NCBI GenBank assembly: GCA_019918135.1
Contig: WBZZ01003537.1
Location: forward strand, 216,001-280,000
Source: Paulinella micropora
Lineage: Eukaryota > Cercozoa > Imbricatea > Euglyphida > Paulinellidae
Length of the DNA stretch: 64,000 nucleotides
Reading direction: 5' to 3'
The position numbers and the translations under genes are program-made. Below, piece by piece: positions 49,073 to 60,547 of the stretch. The number at the start of each line of letters is the position of its first letter. The first letter of the stretch is position 1. Below the pieces are notes generated by a model. The model searched no databases and had not been told where the DNA came from. It saw only the letters and a program-made list of their open reading frames with translations.

Positions 49073-49078
49073 CTATCT
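48670..49078. repeat. Compound tetra-/pentanucleotide satellite (CTAT, TATCC, CATCC)
   Basis: The order is (CTAT)n, then (TATCC)n, then (CATCC)n, then (TATCC)n, then (CTAT)n: roughly mirror-symmetric in repeat type over ~400 bases. Confidence 0.95.
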
Positions 49079-49101
49079 TCCATTTTGCCTTTTTCTTCAA
49101 A

Positions 49102-49303
49102 CCTCTTGGAGAAGATTTTGCTCATGTCCACCCTTTACGAAGATCCTTCGAGCCTCCTCGAAAAGAAGAGTCCAAAAGTGCACGTCCATCCGGACTATAA
49201 GTCACAACCCGGCATTGTCAACCCGGATTCCACCCACAGTGTTGACGCCGAGACATACTCTCATTTCGTCCAAGAAGTGCCCCGAAAGAACCAATCGAAA
49301 TAA
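49102..49303 (+). CDS. Candidate host terminal exon
   Basis: After a pyrimidine-rich TTTTGCCTTTTTCTTC tract, the open frame reads LLEKILLMSTLYEDPSSLL, EKKSPKVHVHPDYKSQ and SVDAETYSHFVQEVPRKNQSK, then TAA. An internal ATG (MSTLYEDP) at about 49124 could start a 59-residue product instead. The sequence is non-repetitive with balanced composition. No family recognised; may be a last exon or a chance frame. Confidence 0.28.
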
Positions 49304-49727
49304 GAAAGCACCTGATTTTGCCATCAACACCAAGCGTATGGAAAGACATTGAAGAAGAACTCCAATCCGCCCTCCCTCTCATCCTCCCCTTATCTCTCAT
49401 CCTGCATTCCGTCATAGCCGTCCAGTGTTGCATAGCCCGGGCTAGGTCCCTTCGGGGGTTTAGGCCTTTACACAATGTCATCATTGTAGCTTGCGCAAGC
49501 TTACGGTGCTCAAAACACTTGGACTAACGGCTTCCTTTTCTTTCTCTTCTTCCTTATCTTCCCACTCTCCATTCCTAGATTGCCTTTTTCTTCAACGTCC
49601 TTCCTCCTCTTCTTTTTCCAGAACACAGTCTACCCGTGATTCCCATCCCGGACACATGCACAGTACACAAATTATTGTTTGATGTGAAACTGCGTTCCTT
49701 TGAAAGGACTACATTCCTTTGCGACAT
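49304..49727. other. Unassigned intergenic stretch
   Basis: No gene, RNA gene or clear repeat recognised. Confidence 0.4.
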
Positions 49728-49728
49728 C

Positions 49729-49730
49729 TC

Positions 49731-49780
<50 letters not shown>

Positions 49781-49796
49781 ATATCTATCTATCGAT
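49729..49796. repeat. (CTAT)n microsatellite
   Basis: About 16 units with one ATAT variant, ending ATCGATCG. Confidence 0.97.
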
Positions 49797-49828
49797 CGCG
49801 TTTTCCTGGCTGTTTTTTTTTCTTTTTT

Positions 49829-50310
49829 CTTTTTTAATACAGTAAGCAAGGTTTAATGAGAAAGAGACGAGAGAAAAATAAAGAAGAGCTTGATTAAAAA
49901 GAATTCTGGTTCCAAGGAACAACAGTACAAGCTCTTTTTTTTTTTTAACAGTAAGCAAGTTTTAATGAGAAAGAGATGATAGAAAAAAAGAAGAGCCTAA
50001 TTCAAAAGAATTCTGGTTCCAAGGAACAACAGTACAAGCTCATAAGGAAATCTGGAACTAAGGTTCAACAGAAAGCTCCTGGAAAGAATAAAATGGAAGG
50101 GAAAAGAAAGAGAAAAAAAAGGATAGAAAGAAAGAAAGGAAGAAAGAGGTAAAGAAAAACCAGGAAAAGAAAAGAAAACGGAGAAACAAAAAACAGTGAA
50201 GAAAGACATAAAACTTTTTTTTTTTTTTAAACAGTAAGCAAGGTTTAATGAGAAAGAGACGATAGAAAAAAAGAAGAGCCTAATTCAAAAGATTTTTTTT
50301 TTCAGTAAGT
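49829..50310. repeat. Three copies of a ~105-bp repeat
   Basis: Each begins with a T run, then CAGTAAGCAAG(G/T)TTTAATGAG AAAGAGA and continues to AATTCTGGTTCCAAGG. Copies start at about 49829, 49934 and 50215. The first two are tandem; the third is shorter. A related CAGTAAGTCTAATG fragment follows at ~50302. Confidence 0.85.
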
Positions 50311-50800
50311 CTAATGTTAATGGTAGAAAAATAGGAGAAAAATGGAAACACAATGAAAATCACGCGAGCTGGTTCTAAGGAACAACCAGGGCAGGTCCTA
50401 AAGGAAAACTGGAACTAAAGCTCAACAGTTAAGCTCGTTAGAAAGAAGAATATGCGAGAGAGGAAAGAAAAGGAAAGAAATAATAAAAAGGAAAACAAAT
50501 AAAAGAAGAAGAAAAACGATAGAGAAAACATAAATAAACAGTATTAAACAGTATTAATATAATATTCACAGCAAAGTACAAGAGTAAGATGAGAAGGTGT
50601 CCATAGCGCTTATAGGGATTCATGAGGGGGAGGAAGCACGTAAGGCTCTATCATGCCAAACGAGCTTAGCACGCCTCGGGCATGTTGCCCATGAAATCGG
50701 ACCACAACAGCCACAGTGAGCAAAAACATACCTCCTCATATATAAACATTGGCAGAAAATAATAATACATGTATGTTTTTCTTCTCCAAATAGGTTATGA
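50311..50800. other. Unassigned, A/G-rich stretch
   Basis: Purine-rich on +. Contains a diverged remnant of the preceding repeat (GGTTCTAAGGAACAACC at ~50371). No gene supported. Confidence 0.4.
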
Positions 50801-50807
50801 AGCCCGC

Positions 50808-50980
50808 ACGATATCACTGCCGCTTCTGCGAATGGTAATAACATTGACCTGCTGCAATTCAAGCAAAGCATTTGTCTTTTGAAGTGATGCATTTGCGTGC
50901 GACTGTAGGTCCACCACCTGCAAGCCTTCTGTTGTAGAAGCACTTGGGTCAGCCATCACACAAACAGTCCGCATAGGCAT
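50808..50980 (-). CDS. Candidate host exon or small ORF
   Basis: On -, an open frame reads MADPSASTTEGLQVVDLQSH, ASLQKTNALLELQQVNVITI and RRSGSDIVRAS, then stop. Balanced composition and helical middle; ATG context unremarkable. No family recognised and no clear splice sites, so a chance frame is quite possible. Confidence 0.22.
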
Positions 50981-51035
50981 GACAGAAAGGCGACCACACC
51001 ACGCACGACCAACACCATAAACTCGTGCAACAGTA

Positions 51036-51465
51036 CTTTATTGTTGTATTGTGTTGTATTGTGTTGTATTGTGTTGTATTGTATTGTGTTGTATTGTGTT
51101 GTATTGTATTGTACTATATTGTATTGTATTGTATTGTATTGTATTGTATTCTGTTCTGTTCTATTCTATTCTATTCTATTCCATTCTATTCTATTCCATT
51201 CCATTCCATTCTATTCTATTCTATTCTATTCTATGTATTGTACTGTATTGTATTGTATTGTATTGTATTGTGTTATGCTGTGTTGTGTTGTATTGTTTTG
51301 TTTATATTGTATTGTCTTGTTTGTATTGCATCGTCTTGTTGTATTGTATTGCATTTTATTTTATTGTACTGTACTGTATAGGATTGTATTTTATTATTGT
51401 ATTGTATTATTGTATTGTATTGTATTGCATTGTAGTTGTGTTGTGTTGCATTCCTTTGCTTTGAA
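51036..51465. repeat. Pentanucleotide satellite (TTGTA/TTCTA/CCATT variants)
   Basis: About 430 bases of 5-base units. The unit type passes TTGTA/TGTTG, CTGTT, TTCTA, TTCCA, TTCTA and back to TTGTA, again roughly symmetric. Confidence 0.95.
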
Positions 51466-51536
51466 TAGTAAGGCACCGTGCAGTGAGTAGACTACAGACA
51501 GTGCAGCATAGGACAGCACGATGCAGTAAACACTGA

Positions 51537-51566
51537 TGTAATGTAATGTAATGTAATGTAATGTAT
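51537..51566. repeat. (ATGTA)n short repeat
   Basis: Five to six TAATG units. Confidence 0.9.
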
Positions 51567-51629
51567 GTCATGTGCTTTGCCGTGATGCGATTTATGAATT
51601 AATTGAACTAATGTAACTCAATATAATGT

Positions 51630-51630
<1 letters not shown>

Positions 51631-51660
<30 letters not shown>

Positions 51661-51663
51661 ATC

Positions 51664-51698
<35 letters not shown>
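51631..51698. repeat. (CT)n-(CA)n compound microsatellite
   Basis: CT repeats pass directly into CA repeats. Confidence 0.95.
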
Positions 51699-51810
51699 CC
51701 TCATCTTCCTCCCTTTTGTTTGCTTCATACTGATCAATTTTCTGGTTGCGTCGCAGTTTTCCTCTGCTCTGTGCCAAGTGCGGCCAAGAGCTCACCTTGG
51801 AGACGCGCCC

Positions 51811-51945
51811 GGTATGTATGTATGTATGTATGTATGTATGTATGCATGCAATGCATGTATGTATGTATGTATGTATGTATGTATGTGTATATGTATGTAT
51901 GTATGTAGGTAGGTAGGTATGTAGGTATGTATGTATGTGTGTGTT
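51811..51945. repeat. (GTAT)n microsatellite
   Basis: GTAT units interrupted by GCATGCAATGCATG, which is palindromic, and GTAG variants. Confidence 0.95.
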
Positions 51946-52349
51946 TACATATGCATGTATCAATATATCTATGTACTTGTGTATGTAGTGGAGAAAGTCC
52001 AGGACGGGCTAAGGTAGACGAGTGAAAGTTTGTCTTCGAACACATCCAGTATTATTTCGCGGGTTCAACTTTCCGCCCAAGCGGTGAGCCTATGACTTCC
52101 AGAACAAAAATTTCATGTCGTTCAAGAATGGTTTTGGTTGCTTGGAACCTGGTCACACATTGTGCTTTGTACATTTTTCAGTCAGAATCAGGACTAGTAA
52201 AGCACTTATCTATCTGTGCCACAGTGGATTTGTACTACGGTGTTATTAATACTTCAGCAGTAAGACCTGGCTACTGCGAAGATTCTGATTCACCGCCAAT
52301 CCCGATTATACTAGCCTGAGTATGACTAGTATACAGTAGCTAGTACAGG

Positions 52350-52652
52350 TTGTACTGTCCCCAACGATAGCTCAATGGAAGAGTCTGAGTCACGTAGTAA
52401 GTCGGTATGTAGGCATCACCCCCCGGATAGCCGGTAAAAAATACCTTTTCCTGGTGACAGGTGCACCAGCTTGTTTTTCAGTATTATTTGTCAGGATTGG
52501 ACCTGATGTCATTTTATTCCTGGTCTGTTGCCGTTTTCCTTTTTGGCTTCACTGAGCTAATATAACGAGACATCATTCTCATTCTTGAGGACTGTGTTTG
52601 GTTGTATTACCGACTTTTTACGAGCTATCGTTGGGGGCATTACATTTGGAGT
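52350..52652. mobile_element. TA-family MITE, copy 1 (with extra inverted end)
   Basis: The core, 52411-52652, matches the copies at 60875 and 61950 (CATCACCCC-CGGATAGCCGG ... GAGCTATCGTTGGGGGCATTACA). Immediately upstream, TGTACTGTCCCCAACGATAGC (52351-52371) is an inverted copy of the right terminus, so a partial second end is stacked here. Confidence 0.8.
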
Positions 52653-53430
52653 CCACATCACTAGGGTGATTTCTTTCTGCTTTGCCACACAGGCAACAGA
52701 GTGAATTTTCACTGACCTGTCTCACACGGGGACGTCAGACGAAAACAAATACTCCAACACAGCTCCCTCATAACTCTTTCACAAAACAAATAATTTGATT
52801 GGTCTCAAGCAGGTGTCTCGTACCCTCTAGCCCAATCAGTATCTGTGTGCTCACAAGGAGACATCAGATACAAACTCTCTGTCGTTCTTGCTGTTCTCAC
52901 ACAGAGACCAAGAAGAAGGAGGTGGACAGAAGAGTGAAGGAACATACACAAAACACAAACAAGCATAGGGACAGGAGCACAACACTCTACCCTTCTAGTT
53001 TGTGCATTTATCTGCATTATCTCACACATACGTCAGAGTATTTTTGCAAATCTCTGATCGTTTTCTAAAGGTAGGTCTGAGAACCTATCCGACCGACTGT
53101 CGACTTCTCAAGGAGAGCTTTTCTAGCTTCTCTATTACTATCTGTGTGTAGGTCCAAGTGCCTCATACTAGATAAAATATAGAAAAGAAGGAGGAGAAAG
53201 TAATCTGAGTAAGGAGAACAAGAAATCGGAGAAAGTCTCAAAGACTATTTTTCTCAAACAAAAACAAACATACAAACAGTGTTTCATAGAGGACAGGGAA
53301 TCTTATCCTACCCTCTCTATTAGTTTCTCTCTTCACTAGTCAATCGACTGAAGGAGGAACAGAACACAAACGAACAAAAACCAAACATAGGAGCTGACAC
53401 TGTCCTCCTGTTGATCACTACTACGACATC
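52653..53430 (+). other. Probable leader or LTR of the second Gypsy element, no gene
   Basis: Contains three degenerate repeats of CTCACA-GGAGAC/GGGGACGTCAGA type (about 52721, 52848, 52898). No LTR partner was recognised downstream, so the boundary is open. Confidence 0.4.
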
Positions 53431-56049
53431 ATGTCGACAGAGACCGTCGAAGTGAGTGAATTCTCGGAGGCAGATCAAAGAAGAGAAGAAGAAGAAGCAG
53501 GAGGAGGAGGAGGAAGAGGATTGAATGAAGGAGGAGGAGGAGGATTGAATGAAGGAGGAGGAGGAGATGAAGGAGTAGGAGGAGGAGTAGAAGAGGGCTG
53601 GGATGATGAAGGAAGATATGGAGGAGACGAAGATGAATGAGGATTTGAACAAGAAGAGACGGGAGGAGGAGGAGCATATGGTAATCCCTTACCACCTGCC
53701 TACACGGGAGGAGGAGGACGAAAAATGATCGACTTGATTCATAGTGATGGAGAGGAGATCACAGTGGAGGAACAACAGTGGGTGCAAGACCACTATGACC
53801 TCACTAAAGAAGAGTTTGATAACAAGATGGGGGTAGAGAAGGACACCTATGTGTGGATCCCTCAGGATCAAAGAAGAGAGAAAAGTCTTGCTAAAAAGGA
53901 TGTCTATATCCTATTATCAAGCACAGCACAGCTCCTCGGCAAACTGGCCTCTGATCCAGAAGAGAGAAAGAAGATACAGCATATCAAGTTTGGGGACACA
54001 CACACCCACCTTGAATTACTCGATGCTATCTTTGGGGTGTACACTCAAACCCTGATTTAGGAACGTACATACGGCCCACGATGTGAGGGTTACCTCCAGT
54101 ACACAAACCCAAGAGCAACGGCCAGATTCCTCGCGACTGGTCAGGAGGCAGTCGATGTAACAAAAATGAAGACCAATCTGGGTTCGAAAAACTCGAGTGG
54201 TATATTTCATTTTTTTACAATGGAAATAAAGGCCTTGGAGGAGGGAAAGGCAGAGATGGAAAAAAGCATTAAGGCAGCAGGAGAAACTCATCCTGTGATT
54301 GATGAGTTAGAGAAGACCGACAGAGTTCTGACCAAGATCAGACTGTTGATGGGTGCGTTACTGCACAAGGAGGCATGGAAGAGATGGATTCCTACCAAGG
54401 ATCACTCTGTCCTTAAATCACTTAGTAACGCACCACCGGTCGCCAACAAAGCAGGTGTTGACCAATATGTGGAGAAATATAATTTTCTCAGATCTGCTTC
54501 TGAATTGGTGGCCTTTATCACTCATGCTCAAAAGCTGGTGATATCTGAGAAGAAGAAGGCGAAAGAGAATGAGGAGTTCGAGAAGACGATGAGACTGGAA
54601 AGAATGAAAGCAAAAGTGAGTGGTGCAAAGACACACCCTCCGACATATTTGACCCCACCAGCTCCTGCCCCACCAGCCCCTGCACCCTCGGGCTCAACTA
54701 CGGTGGTGGTCACAAACACGGAGAAGAAGGACAGACAGAACATCATAAATGCCTTCAAGGGGAAGAAAGGAGGAGTGGCAAGTCTCATGCTATATGCCAA
54801 TACGAGCTCAGACAAAGACTCTGATGCTTCGCTTTTGAGCAAGCTCAAAGAGATCAATGCCTGCATGAAGGCTTTTCCTTGCGACGAAACGCAGGAATAC
54901 GAGGCCCTTGTTACTGTTTTTGACCAATCTCTAGTCTCGGAGGGATTTGATCTGACACAGTACAAGTTTTTGAGAAAGAAGGAGGAGATTAAGAGAAACA
55001 ATGCAACAGGCCTAGACGCTCAGTGTGAACTGGCGGTGGCCACACTCATTTCATATTTTCAATCTCATGGATACCAGCATCTCTGCACTGGTACTCTCAT
55101 AGGATTTGAAATCTTTGAGACAGTGGCGATGAGTTTGAGGAGTGCTGTTGGCTTGGCGGCGACCCTTACGGAGGTAGTTTCCTCCTATGGGCTATTCTAT
55201 GGCCGCAAGTCGATCATCCTCTATTTCTTTTCGGCGTTACACACAGTTAGCCCGAGTAAGCTTACTCAGCTCATACAACAATGCTCGACGTTTAGCTCAG
55301 TGAAGTCCAAGAACTTCCTCGAGACACACGTGTTCGAACATACGGTTCAAAGCGTTGCTCCGTCAACACTGTTTCAAGAAGTGATGAGTGCATGCTCAAA
55401 CATGGACTCGCTCACGGAGGCACATACGGCACAGGCAGGCGGTGTACCTGTTGGAGCACAAGCCACGTACACAAACAGAGTTGCCGGTTGGAAGAGACAG
55501 AGAGAGCCAGACCTGAAGACCGCATGTTGGAGGTGGTTCGCGGGCTTGCAGTGTAAGGCACAGATGGAGAACAGAGACTGCTCTTTCAATCATGATAGGC
55601 AGAACCCAACAGCAAGGGCAAATTTTCTGAGCAGGACGGAAGGCAAGGAACCGGGCCTTTTCAATATGCTTCAGATTGCCGCTGTGAACGAAGGTTGGTA
55701 TGCCAATATGTGTGATGATGAGGAGTTACGAGAGGCAATCATTACCTACATGAAGAGGATGAAGGAGAAGAAAGAGGAGAGGGAGAGACAAAAGAACTTA
55801 AAGGCCTCAGAAAGAGGACGAGAAGGAGGAGCAGGAGCAGGAGGACGAGGAGGAGGAGGAGGAGGAGGACGAGGAGGAACATGGAGAGGAGCCTCGAGGT
55901 GGCAGGGAACCCCTCAGAGAGGAAGAGGAGGAGGTCGGGGATATACCCCTTATGGAGGGAGAGCTGTTCGAGCTCCAGCCCCCCCACCCAGAGGAGGAGG
56001 AGGCTCGTGGGCAAGCTCCAACCCAAATTTCGGTCGAGCTCAGGCCTAG
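53431..56049 (+). pseudogene. gag: Gypsy Gag with two in-frame stops
   Basis: One reading frame of 873 codons with TGA at 53638 and TAG at 54058 and no frameshift. The N-terminus is Gly/Glu-rich (EEEEAGGGGGRG). Then a helical region (EEQQWVQDHYDLTKEEFDN), a long helical capsid-like body, a Pro/Ala linker, and CWRWFAGLQC...CSFNH, a CCCH-type cluster (C-x8-C-x8-C-x3-H) near codon ~700. The Arg/Gly-rich tail (GRGGGGGGGRGG) is RGG-like and probably binds RNA. The longest stop-free part begins at 54166 or slightly earlier. Composition and position 5' of the protease identify Gag; the CCCH cluster replaces the usual zinc knuckle. Confidence 0.65.
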
Positions 56050-56157
56050 AACACTGCCTCGGAGACCGATACGTCATCCTACCCGGACACTACTCAAGGT
56101 AATCGTTTCGAGGTGGTGGAATGACTGGAGGGGGAAGAAGAGAGGAAGGAGAAGACT

Positions 56158-57543
56158 GTGAAGTTTAACCCTAAAGTCACAGTGCTTTCTAATGCTGTTG
56201 TGCAGACTGGGCCAACGCTTCCTCTATGTGAAGACAAAGATGTGGGTACACAGAGACTGCAGACCCAAGGTAGTCTCATACCCGTTCATACAGCACGGTT
56301 ACCAATGATAACTGATGCAAATAGGAAGGCGAGACTTGCGATGGAGGCGAGGAGGCCAATGGCAGACGTATCGCCTCGGCCAAGCAAACAACCACGAACA
56401 GACTCAATGTCTACGGTCGCGGCAGGTGGCGAGCAAAAAGACAATGTGTGTACTCAAGTGCCACAAGACAATGTCGCTCAAATAGTAAACGCACCAGTAT
56501 CACAGAATAATAACAATGTTAATGAGGTGAAGCAGGAGGAGAGGAAGGAGGGGTTGAAAAACTTAGAGACAAGACTCCAAAATTTGGAACGTAAAGTTCT
56601 TGTTCTCGCAGCCAATATACACAGGCCCGATGCTCTGTGTTATACGGAACTTTATTGTGAAACATTGAAGACAATATTAAAAGTTGTTAATGATACGATG
56701 GCGAATATTAATATTGTCGGCCGGAAGTTTTTAAATCGATACCGGGACTGGGTGGACGGAAATATGAAAAAGTCAACGGGCACTCTCAAAGGAGTGAGCA
56801 GCCGGACGGATATCACGGGAATCATCACACTGACCTTTAAATTGAAATCCGCACGAGTATACCGTATGGACGTCTATGTCGTCCCCGGTTACCACGGGTC
56901 AATATTACTATCGTATGACCACTTGGCTACGATGGGGGCTGTGATTGATTGCGCCGCACGGCGAGTGATATATGGAGTAAAAAGAGGAGAAGAGAACGAT
57001 ATTGATCCCTTCAACGCTACTGACTGTTATGATGCTTATGAGCTGAGTCTAGCGACGGATCACAAAAAGATTGCCATCGCACATGAGGCACTTGAGGTGT
57101 ACGTTCACCCCCATGTAGTAAGACCGGATGAGCTGTCCTGGACCGACCATTGGGAATCCCAAGTGTGCACTGTCACAGTTCCGACATGCCATTGGGACAA
57201 AAAGTCTATTGATGACTTAATCGAGAAGCGAAAGGAGGAGATTATATGTGTCGCACAAAGAAGCCCGTCGTTGGCGAGATTCGCAGCCGGACAAATGGAC
57301 CCTTTGGGTACCGGAGAGTCTGAGACGATTTATATTTGTCGCAGCCCACAATTGCCCACTTTTGGCACATCCGGGTCGACAACGAACTCATATGTTCGTA
57401 GCGAGGCGATTCTGGTGGAAGAAGATGAAGGAGGAGATAGATCAGGCGGTGGATGCATGCGTCCCGTGCAAGATAAACAAAACACCACTGAAGGCAAATT
57501 TCGGCCTGATTGGCGTATTTCCTCTTCATGCGGGGATGTTTGA
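56158..57543 (+). pseudogene. pol: Gypsy aspartic protease region
   Basis: In the same frame as Gag, after TAG (56047) and TGA (56122). The first ~150 residues are a linker with a short coiled coil (LKNLETRLQNLERKVLVLA). Protease from about residue 172: VVNDTMANINIVGRKFL holds the active-site loop, with DTM where DTG is expected (Asp179). VYVVPGYHGSILLSYDHLATMGAVID is the second signature (the ILLGxDxL equivalent). After residue ~275 the sequence leads toward the integrase, whose real frame starts at 57248; the last ~100 codons of this frame are out-of-frame translation. Loss of the glycine probably inactivates the enzyme. Confidence 0.65.
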
Positions 57544-58105
57544 GTTTATACACATTGATCATGTGGGACCTTTCCCAGAATCGAAGGATGGTTACAAATA
57601 CCTCCTTACGGCTATTGACAGAGCCACCAACTATGTGTGGATCATCCCTGTCAAAGACGTTACCGGCAAGACGACGGCCGAGGCGCTGATCGATAGGATC
57701 ATCTCACAGATCGGAGTACCAAGAAAGATATGTTCTGATCGAGGCTCGGACTTTAATAACGAGGTCATCGACAAACTATCTAAGTATTACGGGATGAAAT
57801 GGCAATATGTTACTGCCTATAACCCGCGAGCAAATGGGAAAATCGAGCGGGTACACAGACCCCTCAAAGCCTCGCTAAAGATGTATTGCACGAAGAAGGA
57901 GAATCAAAGAGCATGGGTCGAGGCAGCACCATCATTTGCGTTTGCAATGAACTGTCTACCCTCTACGGCGTTAGGAGGCTCGAAGAGCTCAATCTCGCCA
58001 TATCAGTTAGTATATGGGCGTGAGCCTGATATCCCGACTTCGCTCCTTCACCCAAAAGACACTTGGGCGGATGCGGATGAGCTGTTTGGGATGAGACTAG
58101 AGTGA
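57248..58105 (+). pseudogene. pol: Gypsy integrase, zinc-binding domain and core
   Basis: 285 residues. Zinc-binding: FVAAHNCPLLAHPGRQRTH ... CVPCKINK (H2C2). Core: FIHIDHVGPFPESKDGYKYL with the first Asp, ICSDRGSDFNNEV with the second Asp, and YNPRANGKIERVHRPLKASL with the catalytic Glu. Then SPYQLVYGREPDIP. All DDE residues are present and the domain is complete. The frame closes with TGA shortly after; the C-terminal module continues in another frame. This is the best-preserved part of the relic. Confidence 0.9.
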
Positions 58106-58747
58106 AGATGGAGGCGGAACAAATAGTCAGGGCGCATAGAGAGGCGGAGCGCCGAAAAGACTGATGCTGAAGGGGTGCGACAAGCGCACTTGGATCAGAT
58201 CAAGTTCCAGGTCGGGGATATTGTACTATTGTACCATCCTCAAGTCCCGAAGGGAGTCAGCTCTAAGCTGTTCACTCACTGGAAAGGACCTTATCAGATT
58301 ATGGAACAGACGGGACCTCTGAATTACAAGATCAGGGGTAGAGGGAAGGTGCAAATTGTGAATGTAAGAAGGCTGATTAAGTATGATCCCTTCTTACTGG
58401 AAGATGAATCCGTTGAGGAGGCGTTAAAACGGATGAAGGATGATTTCAAAGAGGTGCCGCCCATCCACAAGGAGGCTGGCATAGACCAAGACGATGCTTA
58501 TCGGGCACCGATAGCTGAGAAGGAGGAGAGTGAGGTGGACAGCAAGGAGAAGACTGATCGCATAAGCGCGGTGGGGACTCAGTCCAAGTCTCCGCGAGAG
58601 CATAGCGGAAAGAAGGAGAAGATCACAGAGGCGCAGCTAAGGAGAGCGCGGAATGATCTTATCAACGACCAACCGAGGAAGGCGATGAGGTCGATGAGAT
58701 CAAAGGACGTCCACCAGGAGGAGGAGGAGAAGATGTTTTCTATCTGA
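58106..58747 (+). pseudogene. pol: Gypsy integrase C-terminal GPY/F module and tail
   Basis: The frame from ~58175 reads HLDQIKFQVGDIVLLYHPQ, SSKLFTHWKGPYQIMEQ, LNYKIRGRGKVQIVNVRRL, the GPY/F module typical of Gypsy integrases that helps bind DNA. A Lys/Glu-rich tail follows (VEEALKRMKDDFKE, EKEESEVDSKEKTD) and ends at 58747. One frameshift separates it from the core. No chromodomain is visible. Confidence 0.75.
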
Positions 58748-59639
58748 TGAGACCAGCGGAACAACATGTCGCTGATGACACTCTCTCATACTTATACTTG
58801 ATGCGGGTCGTGGCGGTCCCACGACAGATGCGTGTCACACGGACACTCAAAATATCATCGGCCGCAAAGATAGTACAACCGATACTCCAGTTCTGGAGAA
58901 GTATGGACCCGGTTGAGGTTCCAAAGGCAAGACATTATCTGCCAGTATATAAAGACGCAAAAAGTCTCGAGACATGGGATGATACAATTACTCCCAGAGA
59001 CAAGGATTACACTGCGTGGACCATTCAGACACTGAAGAGGAGTGCTTGATGTCCCTTTTGAATTATCGTTGGGCGGAATCCCTAATAAGATCTGGGACAT
59101 TCTCGAACAGTCAAAGTTCGATCTGACTTTTGTTGGTGGTCCTCCACCAGGCAAAGTAATCCGCGCCAGACGACTAAGGCAGTGACAAAGAAACTATTTT
59201 TCTTTATGTGTCTCAAACAAACTGGTTGATTGCCCACGGCGTATCATGATTTGATCATGCATCATCAGTTATCAATATGAATATTAAAAAGACTCAGTGA
59301 TATAACTTGGCATTCGATCGCAACATACGAGTGCGAAAGGTCGATCGACGATGATACTACACCGTATACGGGGATCGCTAGTGTATTGAGCGATGGTGTT
59401 CCCGGGTATGACCCTTTCCAAGTCCTGGGATGATGTTCTCGAAAATGAAATGTTCTCTGAAACTTTCATTAAACTATTTTTTACGATGGATTATATACTG
59501 TCGTACCTGAGCACGGTCAATCTCTACTTGTGTCGGTATATCGCAGGGTCGGGTACATACACCTCGACTTCGGATATAGCTATTAGGACTGGCCCCCTAA
59601 TACTATATCATAGGATATCCGCCTTATACAAGGGTATGT
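58748..59639 (+). other. 3' region of the Gypsy relic
   Basis: The frame 58747-59049 (PVEVPKARHYLPVYKDAK region) stays open but has no recognised domain and may be the end of the polyprotein or chance. The rest to 59.64 kb is non-coding; no LTR was identified. Confidence 0.35.
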
Positions 59640-59692
59640 CATTAAAAAAGACAATGTACTTACGATCTCCCTGTGAATAATAATAATAATAA
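59640..59692. repeat. Duplicated unit A with (AAT)n end
   Basis: AAAAAAGACAATGTACTTAC...CTGTGAATAATAAT recurs at 61604-61652. Confidence 0.85.
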
Positions 59693-59848
59693 TACTATAT
59701 CTGAGGCGTACTGATGCAGCTTATGGCATATCCTCAACGGACATAAGCATCCAATACCCTTGTTCGAGGTCCTCCACCCCCCCGTGTCAGTCTCTCGCCT
59801 GATGATCGGGGCCACCGATGGAGCTCCTGAGGGCAAGACTGCACTAAG
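59693..59848. repeat. Duplicated unit B, copy 1
   Basis: ACTATATCTGAGGCGTACTG ... CTGCACTAAG matches 60187-60341 almost perfectly. Here it runs on into unique sequence; in the other copy it ends in (AAT)n. The form suggests a retroposon 3' end. Confidence 0.88.
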
Positions 59849-60186
59849 CCGAGGTTATTCCGCAGTCCCAGCAACCTCTTGCAAGACGTCACCGAATGTG
59901 CAAGTGCATACACCAAGCGCGGTTGCTAGAGCTGCCTCGAAACCCCACCCATAACAATCTGGTGTCTGCTGGGTCCTGGGCTATCAACCAGCATATGCGG
60001 AGTTTAAGATCTTTTACGCGCGCAACGACCCTCCTCCCCAGCATCTACCACCAAAGGGTTATGAGTTGGTGTCACAGTTTAACGCCTTGAGGCCATTGGG
60101 CTGGAACTCTGTTTAGCAAGTGTGACTAGGTTTTTTCATCGGGATTTCCCTCAAATATGTCACAGTCAACACTCCAAGGCAGATTT

Positions 60187-60547
<361 letters not shown>

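Larger units (their letters stand above)
53431..58747 (+). mobile_element. Ty3/Gypsy-like relic lacking RT and RNase H
   Basis: Gag (53431-56049), protease (56158 to about 57.0 kb), integrase zinc-binding and core (57248-58105) and integrase C-terminal module (58105-58747). Only ~250 bases separate the protease from the integrase zinc domain, so RT and RNase H (about 1.3 kb or more) are missing. LTRs were not recognised. It could only move with help from another element. Confidence 0.8.

Noticed and set aside
48600-49080. CRISPR-like regularity of repeats
   Set aside because: Repeat units are 4-5 bases with no spacers; simple microsatellite.
48595-49100. Overlapping Ile/Leu/Ser/Tyr/Pro frames in all three + phases
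   Set aside because: Products of the CTAT and pentamer satellite; no independent coding signal.
51025-51490. Cys/Ile/Leu-rich frames resembling membrane proteins
   Set aside because: Pentanucleotide repeats read in three phases.
52355-52430. Possible tRNA gene at GATAGCTCAATGGAAGAG
   Set aside because: An A-box-like string is present but no B box, no TΨC arm and no closing acceptor stem; it coincides with a MITE terminus.
53431-58747. Alternative genetic code (TAG/TGA as sense)
   Set aside because: Virus genes in the same window end normally with TAG, TGA or TAA, and other retroelement frames contain TAA stops and frameshifts.
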